Assembly (NCBI GenBank): GCA_034409565.1
Contig: DAOUMS010000016.1
Location: forward strand, 62,001-126,000
Direction: 5' to 3'
Origin: E44-bin89 sp034409565
GTDB lineage: Bacteria > Chloroflexota > Dehalococcoidia > Dehalococcoidales > RBG-16-60-22
DNA length: 64,000 nucleotides
Both the position numbers and the translations under genes were made by a program. Within the stretch, counting starts at the first letter, position 1; each line of letters opens with the position of its first letter. Positions 32,264 to 39,431 of the stretch are shown here, piece by piece. Below the pieces are notes generated by a model. It worked only from the letters and a program-made list of their open reading frames with translations. It was not told the DNA's origin and did not search any database.

Positions 32264-34819
32264 TTATTCCACGTATTCAAATATTTTCACTGCGGGCACA
32301 TTGCCCACGCCGGGCACGGATTCGGACTCCGGGGACTGGTAAACCAGTTTATAATGCTTTATTTCCTCAAGGGGCACCGGACTGATGAACGCCGAATCTC
32401 CGACTATCTGGAACTGCCCTGATTCCTGACCTGACAGGTAGTCTTGCGCCTCTTCGTAACTGGAAAAAGTCTCGTAGCCGGTGACCAGCTTGACCGTGCC
32501 GCCATACTGGAAGGGCCTTTCTTCATAGGCAATAACTATCGTCTCTGTGGGGGTCACCGCCTGGCCATCGAAGTTGTACAGCCTGACCGCTAGGGAACGG
32601 TAATATTCCGGGTGAAACAGGGTTGCCGGCGCCAGGTTGCCATCTTTCTGCGGCAGGAAGTAGGTGTCAAAGTATGTCGGCATTTCCTGCTTCGCCCAGT
32701 TGATTAATGCCCAGATTTTGTTGGTCGTGGTCTGGCTGTCCAGCATGATGTATTTAGCCCCCAGCTTGTCGATTACCCGGCTCTCCGGGATTGTTGCCTG
32801 TTCCCACCTGGTATGCCACTCTATTCCCTCAGATGAGTTTTCATCTTGGGAGAGAAAGAGCCTAGCCACATGAAACCCTCCAGGGCCCGGGGTGAGGTTT
32901 ACCGGTCGGTGGGCAATGCGGGTTATCCAGTAGCCGTAGTCAACCCAGGCCATGACGGCATAAGCGGAATCGGGGTAATCAAATCCCTCACCGGGCAGAG
33001 GCGGCTCATATGTCTGGTAATAAAAATCAGGGTCGCCAAAAGGTTCGGGAGTATTCTCTTTCATCCAGGTCAGAGAACCAACCCAGGCATTGCTTGGCGC
33101 AAAACGCGCCCCGGAGGCGACGGCTATTGTCGGCTTGAGGTTGGGGGAAAAGGCGAGGAGGAAAATAATGATTATGACCACCGCGATGTTTATGTAGTAT
33201 AGCGTAAAAGTTGGGCCTGCTGGCGACCTTTCTCGGTGTCTGGGCTTAATCTGAGGTCCGGTTGTGGGGCCCCTGAGTTTCAGGATATCCAGGGCCTGCA
33301 GAAATTGCCAGAAGATATAGGCGATAAGCAGTGCCACCAGGATGGCTACTATCACCGGATTAATGCCGGAATAAAAAACAAGGAAGATAAGGGCCGTAAT
33401 GGCAACCGCGAGGTTTAAGTATATGGTTTTGGGGTGGACATCACGATTAATCTTGAAAAATTGCCAGCATAAATAACCGGAGAGCAGGGCTACATTGACC
33501 GCCAGATAATAGGCAAAGCGCCGCTGGCCAATAGTGGCCAGTAATATTACCAAGCTCCAGATAAGCAGGATGTTTACTCCGGCGTTGCCTGTCTGCCGGC
33601 GAAAAGCTATTTTGTAGAAAATCCAGTATAACAGGAGACCCACGGTAAGGAAAAAACCGGTGGTGAAATTGCCCCAGATGAGGCCTAAAGTGAACTGTCC
33701 TGCGGGGGAGAGAATTGGCTGCATCTCCAGTATGGTGCGCACACCGAAGGGGTTGAAAATGTCAAACCCGTAGCGAATATAGGAAGGGGCAACAAGCGCC
33801 ACAATGGCCAGCAAGACAATACCCGTACCCAGAATGGTTACCGGGTAATAGTATGGTTTTATTTTCTTTTTAGTATATTTTGACGATATTAATTGCAGAA
33901 TGATGGGAGTGACCGCCGCGATGAGCATAGCGAGCCACAGTATCACGCTGGAAGATTCGAGGGTGAAAGTGCCGCCGACGAATATCACATAGATTATGAA
34001 AGCGATGCCGAACGGGATTGTACCGGCCGGCAAAAGGTAATCAGTGCTGTTCCGTTTCAGGTGGTCGATGATGAACTGGATGAATAAATAGAGAAGGATA
34101 ATGAAGACAAAGAGCAAACCGCCAATCCAAGTCACGAGGTAGATTCCCAGGGAGAGACCGGCAATTGCGCTGTAGATGATGGGCTTGCGGATGACTTTCC
34201 AGTCCCGGTCCCGGAGATGCTGGACTGTCAGGCCGCTTGCCTGTGCCCGTTTGACCGCCATAATGAAAAACATCAGGGCTAGGGTGGTGAACAGAGTCTC
34301 AGCAACGTGGTGGTCGGTGAAGCCCAGAATGGAGCGTCCCAGATATTCCCCGGGCATGATGGCGATAAGACCGGCGGCCATAACTCCGACCCAGCGTTCA
34401 AAAAGCTCCTTGCCAATGAAATAGACCGGAATAACGGTGAGCGCGGCCAGGACGGCCGGGAAATAAACGCTGACGACGTCAATGGTGTGCTGGGTGGGTG
34501 AACCGAGGCCGATAACCCAGATGATACCGGCCAGAAGCCAGTCGAAGAAGTGAATGTTGTCGATGTTCAGGCCAAAGGGGTAGAGCAGATAGGGGTCAAA
34601 GTTGGTGAGAACGGGGAAGTTGTGCACTATGCTGTCCACCAGGCGCATATGGAGGTAGGCATCAATGCTGGTAAACTTGACCCATTCGCCGACGAAGACC
34701 TGGTCATACGGCAGGTAGGTACGGATGAACAGCGAAACGCTGAAAAACAGCGCCACGAATAGACCGGCAATCAGTCCGGGGGAGATTTTTTTTGCCCTGA
34801 TAGCACTTTCGTCGTTCAT
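32264..34819 (-). CDS. STT3/AglB-type oligosaccharyltransferase
   Basis: An 851-residue GT-C membrane glycosyltransferase related to STT3 (eukaryotes), AglB (archaea) and PglB, which transfer lipid-linked glycans to Asn of exported proteins. About a dozen membrane helices fill residues 12-560. The first external loop has the metal-binding pattern IDAYLHMRLVD, and GFTDHHVAETL lies further in. The C-terminal domain contains WVDYGYWI near residue 620, a variant of the WWDYG catalytic motif. The acceptor sequon and lipid donor are unknown, and no glycan assembly genes are nearby. Confidence 0.88.
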   Translation of the reverse strand: MNDESAIRAKKISPGLIAGLFVALFFSVSLFIRTYLPYDQVFVGEWVKFTSIDAYLHMRLVDSIVHNFPVLTNFDPYLLYPFGLNIDNIHFFDWLLAGIIWVIGLGSPTQHTIDVVSVYFPAVLAALTVIPVYFIGKELFERWVGVMAAGLIAIMPGEYLGRSILGFTDHHVAETLFTTLALMFFIMAVKRAQASGLTVQHLRDRDWKVIRKPIIYSAIAGLSLGIYLVTWIGGLLFVFIILLYLFIQFIIDHLKRNSTDYLLPAGTIPFGIAFIIYVIFVGGTFTLESSSVILWLAMLIAAVTPIILQLISSKYTKKKIKPYYYPVTILGTGIVLLAIVALVAPSYIRYGFDIFNPFGVRTILEMQPILSPAGQFTLGLIWGNFTTGFFLTVGLLLYWIFYKIAFRRQTGNAGVNILLIWSLVILLATIGQRRFAYYLAVNVALLSGYLCWQFFKINRDVHPKTIYLNLAVAITALIFLVFYSGINPVIVAILVALLIAYIFWQFLQALDILKLRGPTTGPQIKPRHRERSPAGPTFTLYYINIAVVIIIIFLLAFSPNLKPTIAVASGARFAPSNAWVGSLTWMKENTPEPFGDPDFYYQTYEPPLPGEGFDYPDSAYAVMAWVDYGYWITRIAHRPVNLTPGPGGFHVARLFLSQDENSSEGIEWHTRWEQATIPESRVIDKLGAKYIMLDSQTTTNKIWALINWAKQEMPTYFDTYFLPQKDGNLAPATLFHPEYYRSLAVRLYNFDGQAVTPTETIVIAYEERPFQYGGTVKLVTGYETFSSYEEAQDYLSGQESGQFQIVGDSAFISPVPLEEIKHYKLVYQSPESESVPGVGNVPAVKIFEYVE

Positions 34820-34897
34820 CTGCCGGCTCTCTCGGGCAGGCTGGTACCGGAGATAATTTGGTGCCCGCGGTTAATGGCAACACCTCGGCAGGGCAAT

Positions 34898-36160
34898 TTA
34901 CATCTCCTTGTTCAGGTTGTCCAGAAATTCAGCGTTGGTCTTCGTTTTGCGCATGCGGTCGAGGATGCGCTCCGTGGCATCAACGAAGTTGACTGAGTCG
35001 GAGGCAATCATGGCTACCATGCGCCGTAGCAACCATATCTTGCTCAGGCTGTTTTCGTCAATGAGCAGTTCTTCCCGGCGTGTGCCACTGCGCTGGATGT
35101 CCATGGCCGGGAAGACACGGCGCTCTGACAGCCGCCGGTCAAGGTGTAGCTCCATATTACCGGTGCCTTTGAATTCTTCGTAGATGAGGTCATCCATGCG
35201 GCTGCCGGTGTCAACTAGGCAGGTGGCAATGATGGTCAGGCTGCCGCCCTCGGCAGTGTTGCGGGCGGCGCCGAAGAAACGTTTGGCGGGGTGAAGCGCC
35301 ACGGGGTCGATGCCGCCGGACAGGGTGCGACCGCTTGAGGGCATTGCCAGATTGTAGGCACGGGTAAGGCGGGTGATACCGTCCAGGAGAATAAGCACGT
35401 CCTTGCCGCTTTCCACAATGCGCTTGGCCCTCTCCAGAGCCAGCTCGGCAACGCGGGTCTGGTTCTCCACCAGCTCGTCAAAGGTGGCGCCGATTACCTC
35501 GCCTTTGACGGAGCGTTTCATGTCGGTGACTTCCTCAGGGCGCTCCCCGATAAGGCAGACAAGCAGGTGAATATCGTTATAGTTGGTCGTCGTGGCATTG
35601 GCAATGGCTTTGAGCAGCAGTGTCTTGCCGGCTTTGGGCGGGGAAACAATCAGACCTCTTTGCCCCCGGCCGATGGGGGCAATCATATTGAGCAAGCGCG
35701 TGGACAGCTCACCGGGTGAGTGTTCCAGATTGATGAGCCGGTCAGGGAAGGTGGGCGTAAGCGAGCCAAAGTGAGGTCTTTCTTTGGACTGCTCCGGGTT
35801 GATGTTATTAATGGCCAGTATCTGCAGGAGGCTGTAATATTTTTCATTGCTTTTTGGCGGTCTGCCCTGTCCGACAATCATGTCGCCATTACGCAGGTTA
35901 AAGCGGCGAATCTGTGATGGGGAAACATAGACATCGGCATGGTCGGGTAGCATCGTATCCTGTCGGAGGAAACCGTAGCCGTCACTCATGATATCTAGGA
36001 CACCACGGCAGAATACATGGCCTTCCTGCTCAATATCCGACTGAAGTAATTGCATGACCAGTTCCGGCTTGTTCAGGTCCTCTGCCCTGGCAACGCCTTT
36101 TTCTTTGGCCAGAGTTAGCAGCTCGGTTTTCGTCTTGCCTTCCAGTTCTTCAATATTCAT
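34898..36160 (-). CDS. rho: Transcription termination factor Rho
   Basis: A 420-residue Rho hexameric RNA helicase. The N-terminal Rho-N helix-extended-loop-helix (about 1-45) precedes the cold-shock-type RNA-binding domain (GVLDIMSDGYGFLR). The P-loop is IVSPPKAGKTLLLKAIA, followed by LVCLIGERPEEVTDM and the Q-loop/R-loop region. GAGGTGA precedes the ATG. The 160-base gap to pyrG holds a TATAAT at 36312-36317 and a CCCCTT/AAGGGG hairpin near the ribosome site, so rho may be transcribed alone as well as with pyrG. Confidence 0.97.
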   Translation of the reverse strand: MNIEELEGKTKTELLTLAKEKGVARAEDLNKPELVMQLLQSDIEQEGHVFCRGVLDIMSDGYGFLRQDTMLPDHADVYVSPSQIRRFNLRNGDMIVGQGRPPKSNEKYYSLLQILAINNINPEQSKERPHFGSLTPTFPDRLINLEHSPGELSTRLLNMIAPIGRGQRGLIVSPPKAGKTLLLKAIANATTTNYNDIHLLVCLIGERPEEVTDMKRSVKGEVIGATFDELVENQTRVAELALERAKRIVESGKDVLILLDGITRLTRAYNLAMPSSGRTLSGGIDPVALHPAKRFFGAARNTAEGGSLTIIATCLVDTGSRMDDLIYEEFKGTGNMELHLDRRLSERRVFPAMDIQRSGTRREELLIDENSLSKIWLLRRMVAMIASDSVNFVDATERILDRMRKTKTNAEFLDNLNKEM

Positions 36161-36180
36161 CGTATCACCTCACTCCCGTG

Positions 36181-36202
36181 CCCCTTTTCTTATCCGAAGG
36201 GG
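36181..36202 (-). promoter_or_regulatory. Hairpin in the rho leader
   Basis: CCCCTT and AAGGGG arms separated by 10 bases, just upstream of the rho Shine-Dalgarno sequence. It may take part in rho autoregulation; this is inference. Confidence 0.3.
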
Positions 36203-36320
36203 AAGTTGTTGTTTGATAATCGTAAAATCACAGTTTTTATTAAATATTTTTAGAATACCCGGTTTGGCTGGAGATTCATTGGCTACGGTCTGCCGTGTTG
36301 TAAAGAGGTGCATTATATCC

Positions 36321-37961
36321 TCACTGTTCTGCCGAAAGAGGTAGGGGTGGCTGTGCGCCTTCGCGCAGCACGTCCTTGGCCCTGCCGATGAAGTCGCGGA
36401 AAAGCGGGTGAGGACGGCTGGGACGGGAGCCAAACTCAGGGTGGAACTGGCAACTTACCATCCAGGGATGGTTGGTCAGTTCACAGATTTCCACCAGATG
36501 GTCATCCGGCGAGAGACCGCTGTAAACCATACCGGCTTTTTCCAGCTTGGCGCGAAATTCATTATTAAACTCGTAGCGGTGCCGGTGGCGCTCATTGATA
36601 AGATTCTGACCGTAGGCCTTTGCGGCACGGGTGCCGGGGACCAGACGGCAGGGGTAATTACCCAGGCGCATGGTGCCTCCCTTGTGGACCACCTTCTTCT
36701 GTTCCGGCAGAAAATCAATCACCGGGTAGGGTGTATCGGCGTCGAACTCGGTGGAATTTGGCCTCTTTGATTTCAGGGCATAGCGGGCAAACTCGATGAC
36801 CATCACCTGCAGCCCCAGACACAGGCCAAGGTAGGGGATTTCATGGCTCCGGGCGTAATTGGCGGCCCTGACCATGCCTTCAATGCCGCGGATGCCGAAG
36901 CCACCCGGAACGATGATGCCCTGCGCGGCCCTCAGTAATGAGTCGCAGCCATCGTGTTCCAGGTCTTCTGATTGCACCCAGGAAAGGTTCAAATCCCGGT
37001 TGTGGTACAGGGCGGCGTGGCGCAGTGCCTCACGCACCGAGAAATAGGCATCGGTCAATTCAACGTATTTACCCACCAGAGCGATATTTACCGGCTCGTG
37101 AGATGTTTTCAGCCTTTCCACCAGGTCACGCCACCCCGTTAAATCTTTCCTTTTCATCTGGAGGTGAAGCTTATTGGCGAGCAGCCGGCCCAGGCCAGCC
37201 TCCTCAAGTATTAAAGGTATCTCGTAAATGGTGGGTACGGTGGGGAGGGGAATGACAGCCTCCCTTTCCACATCGCAGAAGAGGGAGATTTTATCACGAA
37301 TGCTTTCCGGGATGGGCAGGTCGCTGCGGCAGATGATAATATCAGGCTGGATACCGATGCGCCGCAGCTCGTTGACGCTGTGCTGGGTTGGCTTGGTCTT
37401 CAGCTCCCTGGTTGAGTGCAAATAGGGAAGCAGGGTAACGTGAACGTAGAGCACGTTGTCCCGCCCGACGTCGTTGCGCATCTGCCTGATGGCTTCCAGG
37501 AAGGGCTGGCCCTCAATATCGCCCACTGTGCCACCAACCTCAATGAGGATAACGTCCGCCTTTGTCTTTTCCGCTAGTTGCCGGAAGCGCGACTTTATTT
37601 CCGAGGTGACGTGGGGCACGACCTGGATGGTGCCACCGAGGAAATCTCCCCGCCGCTCCCGGGAAATTACCGCGCTGTATATCTGCCCCGAGGTAACATT
37701 GCATTCTTTGGTAACATCAACGTCAATAAACCTTTCGTAGTTGCCCAGGTCCAGGTCGGTCTCGGCACCATCCTGGGTGACAAATACCTCGCCGTGCTGG
37801 TAAGGGGACATTGTGCCCGGGTCAACATTGAGATAGGGGTCAAGTTTCTGGGCCATGACACTTAGCTTGCGACTTTTCAGGATGGTGCCCATGGAAGCGA
37901 CGGTTACGCCCTTGCCAACGGAACTAACTACACCACCGGTTACAAAGATATACTTTGGCAT
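36321..37961 (-). CDS. pyrG: CTP synthase
   Basis: A 546-residue enzyme that aminates UTP to CTP. The N-terminal synthetase domain has FVTGGVVSSVGKGVTVASMG (P-loop) and EVGGTVGDIEGQPF. The C-terminal glutaminase domain has the catalytic Cys in LGLCLGLQVMV and His/Glu in CQFHPEFGSRPSRP. ATG 37961 gives the family-standard MPKYIFVTGG; no Shine-Dalgarno sequence is seen. Tandem strong promoters lie 118-200 bases upstream, giving a long leader. rho follows on the same strand. Confidence 0.96.
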   Translation of the reverse strand: MPKYIFVTGGVVSSVGKGVTVASMGTILKSRKLSVMAQKLDPYLNVDPGTMSPYQHGEVFVTQDGAETDLDLGNYERFIDVDVTKECNVTSGQIYSAVISRERRGDFLGGTIQVVPHVTSEIKSRFRQLAEKTKADVILIEVGGTVGDIEGQPFLEAIRQMRNDVGRDNVLYVHVTLLPYLHSTRELKTKPTQHSVNELRRIGIQPDIIICRSDLPIPESIRDKISLFCDVEREAVIPLPTVPTIYEIPLILEEAGLGRLLANKLHLQMKRKDLTGWRDLVERLKTSHEPVNIALVGKYVELTDAYFSVREALRHAALYHNRDLNLSWVQSEDLEHDGCDSLLRAAQGIIVPGGFGIRGIEGMVRAANYARSHEIPYLGLCLGLQVMVIEFARYALKSKRPNSTEFDADTPYPVIDFLPEQKKVVHKGGTMRLGNYPCRLVPGTRAAKAYGQNLINERHRHRYEFNNEFRAKLEKAGMVYSGLSPDDHLVEICELTNHPWMVSCQFHPEFGSRPSRPHPLFRDFIGRAKDVLREGAQPPLPLSAEQ

Positions 37962-38078
37962 ACAGGAAACCAAATTTCAAAAGAATTAAGAAAAACCTTC
38001 GCTTTTCTTGGCAGCATATTTATTGAGGTCGGACTTTGACAACCAGCGGCACCGATTTCATGGGGAAGGCTCTCGCAC

Positions 38079-38107
38079 TTTATACAAGAAATAACCGCAG
38101 GTGTCAA
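38079..38107 (-). promoter_or_regulatory. Proximal promoter of pyrG
   Basis: Minus-strand TTGACA, a 17-base spacer, then TATAAA. Confidence 0.75.
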
Positions 38108-38131
38108 GTTTCTACTGGGGGAGTTTTTTTT

Positions 38132-38160
38132 ATTATAAAGAAGTACCTGCGTGTTGTCAA
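38132..38160 (-). promoter_or_regulatory. Distal promoter of pyrG
   Basis: Minus-strand TTGACA, a 17-base spacer, then TATAAT: a full consensus promoter, 53 bases upstream of the proximal one. Confidence 0.8.
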
Positions 38161-38206
38161 GTTCAGGGCGATTAAAATTTATGGTAGTGAGGTGAGCGGT
38201 TAATCG

Positions 38207-38215
38207 TGCTATAAT
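38207..38215 (+). promoter_or_regulatory. Extended -10 promoter of prs
   Basis: TGC-TATAAT, about 40 bases before the prs ATG, with no clear -35. The pyrG-prs gap (37962-38255) holds this, the two pyrG promoters and an AAGAAAA/TTTTCTT inverted repeat near 38000. Confidence 0.55.
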
Positions 38216-38255
38216 TATATGTACTTAGTGCTATGGCCAAAGGAGACAGGTGCCG

Positions 38256-39194
38256 ATGGATGAATTAAAGGTATTCACGGGTAATGCCCACCCGGAACTG
38301 GCCAAAGAGGTGGTCAGTTATCTTGGCATACCTCTGGGCAAGAACGAGGTATTCCAGTTCAGTAATGAGAACACCTTTGTCCGCATTCTGGAGAACGTTC
38401 GTGAGCGTGATACCTTTGTTATTCAGCCGCTGTGCTCACCGGTCAACACCAACCTCGTGGAACTGCTGATTATGATAGATGCCCTCAAACGGGCGTCAGC
38501 CCAGCGGATTACGGCGGTGGTGCCGTACTACGGGTACGGTCGTACCGATAAGAAAGACCAGCCTCGCGTACCAATTACCGCGAGGCTTATTGCTGACCTG
38601 CTGACCGTGGCCGGGGCCAATCGATTGCTGACCGTTGACCTGCATGCCGCGCAAATTCAGGGCTTCTTCAATATACCGGTGGATGAGCTCACGGCCTTGA
38701 ATCTGCTGGCCAATTGTTTCAAAGGCAGGGATATGGATGACCTGGTGGTGGTGGCCACCGATATCGGTATCAGCAAACGGGCGCGGGACATGGCAGAGAA
38801 ACTCAATGCGCCACTGGCCATTATGGAGAAAAGGCGTATCGGCAACGTTGACCAGGCGGAGACCCTGAATGTCATCGGTGAGGTGGAGGGCATGACCGCG
38901 CTCACCGTGGACGATGAAATAGATACCGCTGGTTCTCTGGTCAATGTGGTTGAGACGCTGATTAAGAAAGGTGCCAGGGAAGTATACGCCTGCTGTACTC
39001 ATCCCATCTTTTCCGGCCAGGCGATACAGAGAATCGCCGCCTGTCCGGTAAAAGAAGTGGTGGTGACCAACACCGTCCCGGTGAAGAACGAGAAGAGACT
39101 GGATAAAATCACCATTCTCTCCATGGCGCCACTACTCGGCGAGGCTATCAAGCGCATTCATACCGGGCAGTCCATAGGTGCCATGTTTGAGTAA
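38256..39194 (+). CDS. prs: Ribose-phosphate pyrophosphokinase
   Basis: Makes PRPP from ribose 5-phosphate and ATP; 312 residues. N-terminal KVFTGNAHPELAKEV, the flexible-loop region YYGYGRTDKKDQPRVP, the metal-binding VDLHAAQIQGFF, and the PRPP loop VDDEIDTAGSLVN (usual form VDDMIDTAGT) are visible. ATG 38256 has AAGGAG about ten bases upstream; the in-frame GTG 6 bases earlier is too close. It is divergent from pyrG, another nucleotide gene. Confidence 0.96.
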   Translation: MDELKVFTGNAHPELAKEVVSYLGIPLGKNEVFQFSNENTFVRILENVRERDTFVIQPLCSPVNTNLVELLIMIDALKRASAQRITAVVPYYGYGRTDKKDQPRVPITARLIADLLTVAGANRLLTVDLHAAQIQGFFNIPVDELTALNLLANCFKGRDMDDLVVVATDIGISKRARDMAEKLNAPLAIMEKRRIGNVDQAETLNVIGEVEGMTALTVDDEIDTAGSLVNVVETLIKKGAREVYACCTHPIFSGQAIQRIAACPVKEVVVTNTVPVKNEKRLDKITILSMAPLLGEAIKRIHTGQSIGAMFE

Positions 39195-39200
39195 TAGGCG

Positions 39201-39431
39201 GTGGCAAAACAGAAGAAGATGGTGGCCATATACCGGGCAGTAAGTGAGGCCGAAGCCCGGATTATCAAGAGCTTTCTGGAAAGCCATGGCATCCCGTGCC
39301 TGTTGAAAGCGAATGCCGCGCCTTCCGTGCATGCGTTTGCCGTCGATGGCATGGGGGAGGTGGCCCTAATGGTCTGGGAGGATGTGGCGGAAAAAGCCAG
39401 AGCACTTATCAGGGAGGAAGAGGATGCTTAA
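39201..39431 (+). CDS. DUF2007-type small protein
   Basis: A 76-residue protein of the DUF2007 (putative signal-transducing) type: VAIYRAVSEAEARIIKSFLESHGIPCLL, then VAVDGMGEVALMVWEDVAEKA-like strands. Function unknown. It begins at GTG 6 bases after prs and its last codons overlap the secA start, so it is probably translated with both. The assignment rests on the pattern of a short ferredoxin-like fold. Confidence 0.7.
   Translation: MAKQKKMVAIYRAVSEAEARIIKSFLESHGIPCLLKANAAPSVHAFAVDGMGEVALMVWEDVAEKARALIREEEDA

Noticed and set aside
36970..36990. A tRNA T-loop-like string (GGTTCAAATCCC) at about 36976
   Set aside because: It lies inside the pyrG coding sequence, and no acceptor stem, D-arm or anticodon arm can be built around it.
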